NCBI GenBank assembly: GCA_022511055.1
Contig: JAFLSH010000122.1
Span: forward strand, 1-8,864
Direction: 5' to 3'
DNA length: 8,864 bases
DNA from: Prevotella sp.
GTDB lineage: Bacteria > Bacteroidota > Bacteroidia > Bacteroidales > Bacteroidaceae
Part shown: positions 1 through 5,761 of the stretch, piece after piece
How positions within the stretch are numbered: the first letter of the stretch is position 1
How the letters are laid out: every line of letters starts with the position of its first letter
Translations under genes and position numbers: made by a program
The notes under the pieces: generated by a model
The model's input: the letters and a program-made list of their open reading frames with translations, nothing else
Told to the model about the DNA's origin: nothing
The model's database searches: none

Positions 1-88
1 TATAAGAATTTGCAATTCGATTAAATAAATATACAACTTTTGTAAGGATTTTTTTCTGCCGCAAATGTTAAATAGGTATTCGTTAATC

Positions 89-215
89 GGATTACAAATC
101 CTTATACTCACTCCAGCCGGATTGCAAATCCGGCTGAACGATTACCTTTTTCGGCTGAACGGCGACGACAATTCGGCTAAACTGCGGCAAAAGTCGGCAA
201 TCTGTGCCCTAAAGA
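89..215. repeat. Paired small palindromes and degenerate 21-22 bp repeats in the leading gene-free region
   Basis: Two related inverted repeats lie close together: GGATT-ACA-AATCC (89-101) and the larger AGCCGGATT-GCA-AATCCGGCT (115-135, 9-bp perfect stem, 3-nt loop). From the second one on, a CGGC-starting word recurs at 131, 152, 174 and 195, giving steps of 21, 22 and 21 bp; the first two copies share CGGCTGAACG and the third reads CGGCTAAAC. The structure resembles REP-type intergenic repeats, but I do not recognise a named family. The rest of 1-392 is AT-rich and holds no convincing gene; only the promoter near 356 stands out. A 57-codon open frame (65-238) exists, but its 7-residue periodicity is a by-product of the repeat. 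Confidence 0.5.
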
Positions 216-337
216 AGTCTATCAAGGCAAACAGGTAAAAGAAAAAGCTGCACATTAGACCCATTTTTTGAGAATTGTTCGATGTTTTAATCGTATTTCT
301 GCTGAAAAAAATAAAAAAAACAGGAACTATTCAAGTA

Positions 338-363
338 TTGTCAAGAAAAAAATGCTAACTTTG
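338..363 (+). promoter_or_regulatory. Bacteroidetes-type promoter of the toxin-antitoxin cassette
   Basis: TAACTTTG at 356-363 matches the Bacteroidetes -7 consensus TAnnTTTG exactly. A possible -33 core (TTG, 338-340) lies 15 nt upstream, somewhat closer than usual, so that half is uncertain. Transcription would start near 370, leaving a leader of about 20 nt before the ATG at 393. The leader shows no Shine-Dalgarno sequence, which is normal in this phylum. Confidence 0.6.
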
Positions 364-392
364 CAGCAGTAAACAGCAAGAAAATCGTACTT

Positions 393-611
393 ATGGAGAC
401 AACATTCTTTAATCCGGCGCAGCAACGTATATTGCATCTGATGTCATACATCAAGACTGAGGAAGAACTAAATAGTTTGGAAAAAGCTCTATTGAAATAC
501 TTTGCAAACAAAGTAGACGAAGATGTGGATGCACTTTGCGAGCAAGGAGCAATTACACTGGAGACAATTGAAAAGTGGGGAAATGAACACTTGCGCACAC
601 CGTATCAATGA
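393..611 (+). CDS. Putative antitoxin of a PIN-type toxin-antitoxin pair
   Basis: Small 72-residue acidic protein directly upstream of a PIN-domain nuclease gene, with which it shares an ATGA stop/start overlap (608-611). This arrangement is typical of type II toxin-antitoxin operons in which the antitoxin is translated first and coupled to the toxin. I see no named DNA-binding fold (no obvious AbrB, Phd or RHH signature). The predicted structure is mostly helical: a segment at about residues 8-42 (QQRILHLMSYIKTEEELNSL and on) and a C-terminal motif WGNEHLRTPY (residues 62-71). I recall similar WGxEHxRTPY tails in small proteins next to PIN genes in Bacteroides and Prevotella, which supports the role but does not prove it. 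The gene is visibly more AT-rich than the operons downstream, suggesting horizontal origin. The start ATG is 23 nt or so after the predicted transcription start. Confidence 0.7.
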   Translation: METTFFNPAQQRILHLMSYIKTEEELNSLEKALLKYFANKVDEDVDALCEQGAITLETIEKWGNEHLRTPYQ

Positions 612-1015
612 GACATATTGTACTTGATACTAACTGCCTGCTTATGATTATTCCAAGAATAAGCCCGTATCGTGTAGTATGGGATTCTTTTTTGGATAGT
701 CGGTTTGTCTTGTGTGTTTCCAATGAGATTGTTGAAGAGTATTCGGAAATCCTATCTAACAAGTTAGGCTATCACATAGCAGCAAATGTGATATCCACGA
801 TTCTTTTTTCTACAAATGTCAAGTTTGTAACCCCATATTATAAGTTTAGCCTTATAACCTCTGATGTAGATGACAATAAGTTTGTGGACTGTGCCATAGC
901 TGCCGGTGCAGATTATATCGTCTCAGAAGATGCACACTTCAGGGTACTTGACAATATTCCTTTTCCTCATGTAAACTTATTGCGCCTTAAAGAGTTTGCT
1001 GCCATTATCGGGTGA
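608..1015 (+). CDS. PIN-domain toxin, COG1569-like ribonuclease
   Basis: 135-residue protein spanning one PIN domain. It begins with the classic first strand and acidic residue (IVLDTN, D7). It then has an acidic cluster at E40/E43/E44, a DVDDNKFVD segment (D86-D94) and a second-half SEDAHF (D108). These match the Mg2+/Mn2+-binding carboxylates of PIN nucleases, and the pattern DDNKFVDCAIAAGADYIVS is characteristic of the family annotated as 'putative toxin-antitoxin system toxin component, PIN family'. PIN toxins normally cleave RNA and are held inactive by the partner antitoxin; the target of this one cannot be told from sequence. It overlaps the antitoxin gene by 4 nt, implying coupled translation. 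All expected acidic residues are present, so nothing suggests decay. Base composition is AT-rich like the antitoxin and unlike the GC-richer genes from 1410 on. Confidence 0.88.
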   Translation: MRHIVLDTNCLLMIIPRISPYRVVWDSFLDSRFVLCVSNEIVEEYSEILSNKLGYHIAANVISTILFSTNVKFVTPYYKFSLITSDVDDNKFVDCAIAAGADYIVSEDAHFRVLDNIPFPHVNLLRLKEFAAIIG

Positions 1016-1023
1016 TTTGGAAC

Positions 1024-1168
1024 TCGCGCGCGCAGTATAGTGCTAATACAAACTATTTGCCCCACACCCTCAACACCCCCGACACCCAAATGGGGAGTTG
1101 GGTGTTGAGGGTGTCGCGGGTGTGGGGCAAATAGCTTAAATCAGTACTATATACGCATACGCGCGCGA
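1024..1168. repeat. 145-bp imperfect palindrome with permuted inner blocks
   Basis: A large fold-back structure directly after the toxin gene. Outer arms TCGCGCGCG (1024-1032) and its complement (1160-1168) enclose partly matching arms. These lead to a perfect 17-bp stem, CTATTTGCCCCACACCC (1053-1069) against 1118-1134. Inside, CCCTCAACACCC (1067-1078) is the exact complement of 1100-1111, and GACACCC (1081-1087) complements 1109-1115, so two mutually exclusive inner foldings exist. It could act as a transcription barrier between the toxin-antitoxin cassette and the convergent operon ending at 1410, although no U-tract follows either arm immediately; eight Ts occur later at 1182-1189. It could also be a fold-back mobile repeat. 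No target-site duplication is evident. Confidence 0.8.
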
Positions 1169-1244
1169 AAAAATATATAAGTTTTTTTTCATCACGAGCA
1201 TGGAGAGCATGGGGTTTGCGGGCAAATTGGGGGTAACAACAGAA

Positions 1245-1371
1245 ACTCTGCGAGTATTCCGAAAAACTCATGGAGTTTCGGACAATACTCATGGAGTTTT
1301 GAAAATTACTCCGTGAGTTTTTCGAAATAGTCACGGCGTTTTTGGGCAATAGTCCGTGAGTTTTTCGGAAT
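1245..1371. repeat. Six-unit 21-22 bp tandem repeat array
   Basis: Six consecutive units start at 1245, 1266, 1287, 1308, 1329 and 1351; five are 21 bp and one is 22 bp. The approximate consensus is ACTCATGGAGTTTTCGGAAAT. Most units contain the small inverted repeat ACTC-nnn-GAGT (for example 1266-1276, 1287-1297, 1308-1318), later units changing to AGTC. Units differ at several positions, so the array is old or selected rather than a fresh slippage product. The 21-bp step equals two DNA helical turns, which would put each palindrome on the same face. Read on the minus strand it gives an open frame with a 7-residue repeat, which I take to be non-coding. Together with the palindrome at 1024-1168 it fills the gene-free stretch 1016-1409. 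Confidence 0.88.
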
Positions 1372-1409
1372 ATTTGCAGTGTTCTGCCCCCTGTCAGTAG
1401 GCGGCGACT

Positions 1410-1790
1410 TCAGAACAAGTCGTCAATCTCCTTGATTTCGTCATCGTCAAACCACTTCTTCAGGCGCTCGAGCGCGCGGTCCTTGACCTCCGGGTCTACG
1501 TCGACCCAGATTTTCTTCAGCACGTAGAGCAGCACGGCCATGTCGTCTGTCAGACCGGCGATGGGAATGGCATCGGGTATCACGTCGATGGGGCTAATCA
1601 TGTAGCCCAGCGCCCCGATGATGATAGCCTTGTCCTTGGCACTCACCTTGTCGCTCTGCAAGGTGTAGAACAGTATCAGCGCCGCATAAATCAGCTTTGC
1701 GCCGGCGCGCTTGGCTATGCGCGAAATCTTCTCAACAAACTCTGCCTGCGAGAATTTGTTGGCATAACTCATAAAATCAGGTAATTCCAT
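1410..1790 (-). CDS. DUF1232 / YkvA-family small membrane protein
   Basis: 126-residue protein with the hallmark of DUF1232 (YkvA): GALGYMISPIDVIPDAIPIAGLTDD spread over residues 59-83, where the SPIDxIPD core and the following DD pair are conserved in the family. Hydrophobic stretches at about 32-44, 55-66 and 79-92 suggest an inner-membrane or membrane-associated protein; the C-terminus is strongly acidic (FDDDEIKEIDDLF). The biochemical function of the family is not established. It is the last gene of the minus-strand operon, 28 bp after the DUF1460 stop, and has the clearest ribosome-binding site of the window (AAGGAGA, 1804-1798, 7 nt from the ATG), suggesting strong independent initiation. 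The second methionine (residue 7) is a less likely start given this spacing. Confidence 0.88.
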   Translation of the reverse strand: MELPDFMSYANKFSQAEFVEKISRIAKRAGAKLIYAALILFYTLQSDKVSAKDKAIIIGALGYMISPIDVIPDAIPIAGLTDDMAVLLYVLKKIWVDVDPEVKDRALERLKKWFDDDEIKEIDDLF

Positions 1791-1797
1791 GATTTAA

Positions 1798-1804
1798 TCT
1801 CCTT
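1798..1804 (-). promoter_or_regulatory. Strong Shine-Dalgarno site of the DUF1232 gene
   Basis: AAGGAGA on the minus strand, 7 nt before the ATG at 1790. It is a near-perfect anti-16S match in a window where most genes have none, and it fixes the start of the DUF1232 gene. Confidence 0.75.
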
Positions 1805-1818
1805 TTTTTAGTTTATTC

Positions 1819-2679
1819 TCATTTCGTAATCTTTATCACACGTATGCCCGTATGGCTGGGGTGCTGCTGCAGGTACTGCCCCAACGTCATCGGCTCTTCG
1901 ACAACGCGCTTGTGCAGCTGGGAAGCGTTCAGCAGGTGCAGCCCGTCGGCGCGCCACACGGCAAAGCCCAGGTGGGCAATGTCCAGTCCGGGCTTCTTGC
2001 ACGTTATCGCAATGATGTCGCCGTCGGCCACGGCCCGCCTCATCGCCGCCGTGTTCTGCACCTCACGCTTCGGTATGTAGCGGAACTCCAGCCGGGCCAG
2101 CGCCTCTTCCGTCGCCCTGATTTGCGGCACCAGCTGGGGCTGCGCCCGCAGCGCCTTGTAGGCTTCCGGGTGCTGGCTCATGTAGCTGACCCTGATTTGC
2201 TGCACGGCCGTGAACGGCGGGTTGGGCTGCTGTGTCTCCTCGACCAGCCCCAGGCGGGTGTTGTCGGCAATCCAGTCTGTGAAGTAGTGCAGCCGCGAGA
2301 CATAGCCGTCAAGCGTACCGCCCCGATAGCGCAGCTCCATCAGCGCATTCAGGTAGTCGCGCCAGCCGTACAGGTTTCGGTAGGCACAAAGGGTCAGGGC
2401 CGTCACCGTCTCGACAAGGGTGGTGCAGTCCAGCTGCCGCGTGTTGACAACCAGCCGCTCCGTGTCGCCCACCTCAAGGGTGTGTGCCACGTAAGGCCGG
2501 TCCAGGAACTGCCGCGCAAAGTGCAGTGGAAAGTTGGTGGTGCGCGGCAGCACGGCCGCCTGCTCCAGCAGCTTGCATATCAGCAGACTGTCGTCTGGCT
2601 CGTAGGTCACGCTCGTCTCAGAACGAGCCGATGGCACGAACAAGAGAACGGATAGTAACGTGATAACCAGTCTGTTCAT
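1819..2679 (-). CDS. DUF1460 NlpC/P60-type N-acetylmuramoyl-L-alanine amidase
   Basis: 286-residue exported protein of the DUF1460 family. Structurally and biochemically studied Bacteroides members are NlpC/P60-like cysteine amidases specific for MurNAc-L-Ala, associated with peptidoglycan recycling. An N-terminal signal peptide is clear: MNR, a hydrophobic core VITLLSVLLFV, then SARS-ET with likely cleavage near residue 20, so the enzyme should work in the periplasm. The catalytic cysteine is in QLDCTTLVE (C85), the histidine in DIAHLGFAV (H236), and a polar third residue probably lies in LLNASQ (N251). The family features NTRQLDCTTLVETV and LRYRGG (residues 116-121) are also present, so the enzyme should be active. 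Its start overlaps the stop of the upstream DUF4421 gene by 4 nt (ATGA, 2679-2676), implying coupled translation. Confidence 0.9.
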   Translation of the reverse strand: MNRLVITLLSVLLFVPSARSETSVTYEPDDSLLICKLLEQAAVLPRTTNFPLHFARQFLDRPYVAHTLEVGDTERLVVNTRQLDCTTLVETVTALTLCAYRNLYGWRDYLNALMELRYRGGTLDGYVSRLHYFTDWIADNTRLGLVEETQQPNPPFTAVQQIRVSYMSQHPEAYKALRAQPQLVPQIRATEEALARLEFRYIPKREVQNTAAMRRAVADGDIIAITCKKPGLDIAHLGFAVWRADGLHLLNASQLHKRVVEEPMTLGQYLQQHPSHTGIRVIKITK

Positions 2680-3779
2680 TGCTTATTCTTATATTTTTTC
2701 TTTAACTTAAAGTTGTAGCCCACGTAGGCGTTCATAGAGCCAAACACGTTGTTGGCCGTGAAGCGCGAGGTGTGGTAGTTGTTGGTGCGCAGAATGACAC
2801 TCCAGCCCGCATACCAGCGCATGTTGTTGTAAATCATGCCGAAGCGGCCGATGCCGTCAACGTTCACCTTCCTGAAGTCGAAGCCGCCAGTCTCGTCGGC
2901 GGTCTTTCCGTAGGTGGTCTTGTAGGCCAGGGCGGCCTGGGCGCTGGCGCAGAACAGCCAGTTCTTCGCAAATACCCAGTTGTAGGCATAGCCCACCGAG
3001 AGGCTGTAGTCCGTGTAGGCTATCTTGTCGAACATCATCGCGCTGTCCAGCTTGACATCCGGGGCGTGGCTCATGGCATCCTCAACGGTCAGCTTGAGCT
3101 TCTCGAAGTCCATGTCGAGCGTGTTTCTCGTATATCCGGCCCCGGCCATCCACGAGCCGCAGCTGACCTTCTGGCAGGTACTCTGGCTGAAGGCCGCGGG
3201 ATAGGAGAAATGGCCGTGGTTGAATATGTAGTAGGCGTTCAGCCCCGTTATGCCCACGGTGATGCCGTCGAAGGGCAGCTCGGTTATCTTCTGCTCGTCA
3301 AGCCCCTCGCCGAAGCGCACCTCGCGCAGCTTGTAGTCCTCGCCGGTGCGGCGGTAGAACAGGTCGACACCCACCTGAGAGGAGTAGATGCTGAAGTCCA
3401 GCTCGCGCTTGGAGCCGTTGCCGAACAGGCTCAGATGGCTCAGGTCGAAGGTATAGCCCAGAAAAAACCATCGCCAACCGAAGTAGGGGCCGTATTTCAT
3501 CTGGTCGTCTGGTGCCAGCAGGATAGACTGGGTGTCGCTTGAGAGCAGGAAGCTCTCGAAGGTGCGGGTCGCCTGCATCATCACGGTAAACTCGTAGCGC
3601 TGCGGCTCGATGTAGTCATGGTCCAGGCGGTCGAAGCCCCGTATGGTCTGCTTGACCGTCTCCCTGATGGGTCTCGGCTTGCGCGCGCTGTCGACAGGCA
3701 GCGAGAGGTGGTCGGCAGCCAGCAAAGCCTCTGCCTCGCAGTAAGTCAACAGTATCACTATGGCCAAGACCCTCAGCAT
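2676..3779 (-). CDS. DUF4421 outer-membrane beta-barrel protein candidate
   Basis: 367-residue protein with an N-terminal export signal (MLRVLAIVILLTY..., cleavage probably near residues 20-22, ALLAAD). It then shows alternating aromatic/hydrophobic strands typical of an outer-membrane barrel: GPYFGWRWFFLGYTFDL (97-113), LDFSIYSSQVGVDLFYRR (127-144), YSLSVGYAYNWVF (258-270) and MNAYVGYNF (349-357). I recognise DUF4421 from blocks such as FSYPAAFSQS (191-200) and DGIGRFGMIYNNMRWYAGWS (308-327). The function is unknown; related barrels are porin-like or structural. A lysine-rich tail (KLKKKYKNKQ) follows the last strand, which ends in the aromatic NF. GGGAGA (3786-3781) sits only 1 nt before the ATG, so ribosome spacing is odd, but the signal peptide requires this start. 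It lies 13 bp after the oxidoreductase stop and overlaps the DUF1460 gene by 4 nt. Confidence 0.85.
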   Translation of the reverse strand: MLRVLAIVILLTYCEAEALLAADHLSLPVDSARKPRPIRETVKQTIRGFDRLDHDYIEPQRYEFTVMMQATRTFESFLLSSDTQSILLAPDDQMKYGPYFGWRWFFLGYTFDLSHLSLFGNGSKRELDFSIYSSQVGVDLFYRRTGEDYKLREVRFGEGLDEQKITELPFDGITVGITGLNAYYIFNHGHFSYPAAFSQSTCQKVSCGSWMAGAGYTRNTLDMDFEKLKLTVEDAMSHAPDVKLDSAMMFDKIAYTDYSLSVGYAYNWVFAKNWLFCASAQAALAYKTTYGKTADETGGFDFRKVNVDGIGRFGMIYNNMRWYAGWSVILRTNNYHTSRFTANNVFGSMNAYVGYNFKLKKKYKNKQ

Positions 3780-3792
3780 ATCTCCCTGTGTT

Positions 3793-4776
3793 TCAGATTT
3801 TACCCAGCACGCGGTCCATGACCCAGTTCACCGGGGTGGCCGACACGCTGGTACACTCGCAGACAGCCTTCCCCTGCAGGTGTTCTATCACGCTCTTGAT
3901 AATCGGGTACTGCACGTATGAGGGGTTGGGCACCTCGATTCGCTTCACGCCCTCGCTGGTTGTCAGCTCTATGGGCTGATAGTCGAACACCGAAAACAGC
4001 ACTTTGCCCCGGCTGCCTATGACTTCTATGCAGTCCTCGCGCGCCGATTCGTGCGCCACAAAGCACCACGAGCCGGAGCCGGCCAGCCCGTTCTCGAAAC
4101 GGAAGCATGCGGCCACCGAGTCCTCGGCACGATAGAGCCCGCCGCGGTTGACACTGATGCCGTGCGCATCGAGTATCACGCCGAAAATGTGCTGGAGCAG
4201 GTCCAGCTGGTGCGGGGCAAGGTCGTAGAAATAGCCGCCGCCCGCTATCTCTGGCTGCAGCCGCCAGGGCAGCTGCTCAGGGTGGTCGTAGTCCAGCTCG
4301 CGCGGCGGCACGGCAAAGCGCACCTGCACACTGAGGATTTTGCCCAGCAGACCGTCGTCGATTATCTGCCTGACTTGCTGGAAATAAGGCAGATAGCGGC
4401 GATAGTAGGCCACGAAGCACGGCACGCCCAGCTGCTCGGATATGCGGTTGATGCGCGCGCACTCCTCGTACGAGGCCGCCAGGGGCTTTTCCACGTAGAC
4501 CGGCTTGCCGGCCTTCATGGCCATGATGGCATAGGTGGCGTGGCTCGATGGCGGAGTGGCCACGTAGACCGCGTTGACATCAGGGTCGTCTATCAGCTGC
4601 TGCGCATTGGTGTACCAGCGCTGCACCCCGTGCCTGACAGCGTAGGTGCGCGCCCGCTGCTCGGTGCGGCTCATCACCGCAACCACGCTTGAGCCTTCCA
4701 CGTCGGCGAAGGCCGGGCCGCTTTTCTTCTCGGCGACTTCGCCGCAGCCGATAAATCCCCACTTTATTAACTTCAT
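3793..4776 (-). CDS. Gfo/Idh/MocA-family NAD(P)-dependent oxidoreductase
   Basis: 327-residue cytosolic dehydrogenase. The N-terminal Rossmann fold shows WGFIGCGEVAEKKSGPAF (residues 6-23, GxGxx dinucleotide loop) and DVNAVYVATPPSSHA. The hallmark EKP is at 96-98 (VYVEKPLAAS), its lysine being the usual catalytic residue. The C-terminal domain has AGGGYFYDLAPHQLDLL (178-194), with D185 and H189 in the expected substrate-pocket positions. Family members oxidise or reduce sugars, inositols and amino-sugar derivatives; the substrate here cannot be read from the sequence. I chose the ATG at 4776 because the Rossmann fold starts right after it. The 48 extra codons of the open frame back to 4920 cross the promoter and the start of the divergent gene. 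It is the first gene of the minus-strand operon, and its leader of about 25 nt has no Shine-Dalgarno sequence. Confidence 0.92.
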   Translation of the reverse strand: MKLIKWGFIGCGEVAEKKSGPAFADVEGSSVVAVMSRTEQRARTYAVRHGVQRWYTNAQQLIDDPDVNAVYVATPPSSHATYAIMAMKAGKPVYVEKPLAASYEECARINRISEQLGVPCFVAYYRRYLPYFQQVRQIIDDGLLGKILSVQVRFAVPPRELDYDHPEQLPWRLQPEIAGGGYFYDLAPHQLDLLQHIFGVILDAHGISVNRGGLYRAEDSVAACFRFENGLAGSGSWCFVAHESAREDCIEVIGSRGKVLFSVFDYQPIELTTSEGVKRIEVPNPSYVQYPIIKSVIEHLQGKAVCECTSVSATPVNWVMDRVLGKI

Positions 4777-4806
4777 AAATTGTTTTAAATTTCTTTGAAA
4801 ACGATG

Positions 4807-4840
4807 CAAAGTTACAAAAAAAGTCGTTATCTTTGCACAA
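4807..4840 (-). promoter_or_regulatory. Minus-strand promoter of the envelope operon
   Basis: On the minus strand TAACTTTG (4814-4807) is a perfect TAnnTTTG -7 element. A candidate -33 TTG (4840-4838) lies 23 nt upstream. The start site would be near 4800, about 24 nt before the oxidoreductase ATG. Confidence 0.65.
4828..4835 (+). promoter_or_regulatory. Plus-strand promoter of the membrane protein-hisB-ansA operon
   Basis: TATCTTTG at 4828-4835 is a perfect TAnnTTTG -7 element. The expected TTTG -33 is not obvious at normal spacing (a TTTG at 4794-4797 is 30 nt away). The start would be near 4842, 23 nt before the ATG at 4865. The two -7 boxes of the divergent genes are only 13 bp apart, so the promoters share DNA. 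Confidence 0.6.
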
Positions 4841-4864
4841 TTGAACAAAATAATAACAAGTTTT

Positions 4865-5761
4865 ATGGAAACTCCATCAGAAGAACCTGTACTGAAAAGT
4901 CGGAGTGCGCGCCACTGCATTTCGACTGGCTATCGCCTGTACATAGGCCATTTCCGCCGCATTTTCCGCGCCACGTGGCCGGCGGCTTTGGTGGCATCGC
5001 TGCTCAGCGGCCTGATTGGCACGTGGCATGCCAACCTGCAAATGCAGTCGCAGCCCGGCCTGACTACTGCCATGGCTGTGGTCGCACTGCTGACCGTGCT
5101 GGTGTCTGTTACGTTCTACGCCCAAGCCATGACACTGCTCTGCCACCACCGCGAGCAGGGCGTTGTGCCACGGGTGGCGCGAATGTTCACCATCGATGGC
5201 GCAGTCTTGCGCCGCACGTTCATTTGTGCGCTGACTTGCGGCATCATTTGGCTGGTGATTATCAGCCTGGCGACCTCGGTCTCGGTTTACGCCATGATAA
5301 ACCAGTCGAAAGTGTGGCTCGCGGCGGCTGTCCTGTTGCCTTTGGCGCTGCTGTTGCTGCTGTTGCCCCTATCCTACCCCGCTGTCCGCTATCTGACCAC
5401 GCGGCAGACCAAGCTGTTTGCGCTCGTCAAGACAGATTTTGGAAAGGGATTCAGCCATTACGGCCTGCTATTCTGCGTTTGGCTGATAACAACCATCTTC
5501 TCGGCCATGGCCATTGCCGTGGCCTGCCTGCCTGCCATCATTCTCATGGTGGCAAACGCCACAGCCGTGGCGGGCAACCTTGCGGGCGACCCGATAGGCA
5601 TGCCGGCGCACATGCCCAACCTGGTAGGCTGTGTCTTTACGCTGGCCAGCTTCTTCCAGCACTACATCATGCTGTCGGCATTCTTCCCATTCTATTACAC
5701 CAGCGGCTCCATAGAGGCTCAAGAACAAGAACGCAATGAAAAAAAGAATTCTATTTATTGA
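4865..5761 (+). CDS. Unrecognised six-helix membrane protein
   Basis: 298-residue integral membrane protein that I do not recognise. Likely membrane segments lie at about 36-54, 67-92, 117-142, 149-176 (with an unusual run of leucines, LALLLLLLPL), 200-230 and 255-278. The N-terminal 35 residues and the loop after segment 2 (HHREQGVVPRVARMF) are basic and presumably cytoplasmic, and the C-terminus is charged (EAQEQERNEKKNSIY). No catalytic or transport motif stands out. I take the ATG at 4865; the in-frame TTG at 4841 coincides with the expected transcription start and cannot be used from this promoter. The last 26 bp overlap hisB in another frame, so the two genes are probably translationally coupled. 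A role linked to histidine or amino-acid metabolism would be guesswork. Confidence 0.75.
   Translation: METPSEEPVLKSRSARHCISTGYRLYIGHFRRIFRATWPAALVASLLSGLIGTWHANLQMQSQPGLTTAMAVVALLTVLVSVTFYAQAMTLLCHHREQGVVPRVARMFTIDGAVLRRTFICALTCGIIWLVIISLATSVSVYAMINQSKVWLAAAVLLPLALLLLLLPLSYPAVRYLTTRQTKLFALVKTDFGKGFSHYGLLFCVWLITTIFSAMAIAVACLPAIILMVANATAVAGNLAGDPIGMPAHMPNLVGCVFTLASFFQHYIMLSAFFPFYYTSGSIEAQEQERNEKKNSIY

Noticed and set aside
65..238. 57-codon plus-strand open frame in the leading region
   Set aside because: Its 7-residue periodicity follows the 21-22 bp DNA repeats, it runs through two palindromes and it has no promoter or ribosome-binding signal. A repeat-derived frame is more likely than a gene.
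1053..1349. 98-codon minus-strand open frame across the palindrome and 21-bp repeats
   Set aside because: The repeated peptide (NSMS... every 7 residues) is simply the 21-bp unit read in frame; no start signal and no homology that I recognise.
1245..1371. Possible CRISPR array
   Set aside because: Units are contiguous with no unique spacers and are too short; it is a simple tandem repeat, and no cas gene is present.
1852..2655. 267-codon plus-strand open frame opposite the DUF1460 gene
   Set aside because: It is antisense to a gene with signal peptide and catalytic motifs; its translation is rich in R, Q, H and V without any domain, as expected of a shadow frame in GC-rich coding DNA.
2772..3542. 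256-codon plus-strand open frame opposite the DUF4421 gene
   Set aside because: Low-complexity V/A/G/E-rich translation lying wholly inside a recognised family on the other strand.
4777..4920. 48-codon N-terminal extension of the oxidoreductase
   Set aside because: It would run through the mutual promoter region into the divergent gene; the Rossmann fold begins right at the 4776 ATG.
4795..5739. 314-codon frame overlapping the membrane-protein gene
   Set aside because: Same strand, different frame; composition rich in R, H, P, C and no hydrophobic pattern, while the 4865 frame gives clean membrane helices and follows the promoter correctly.
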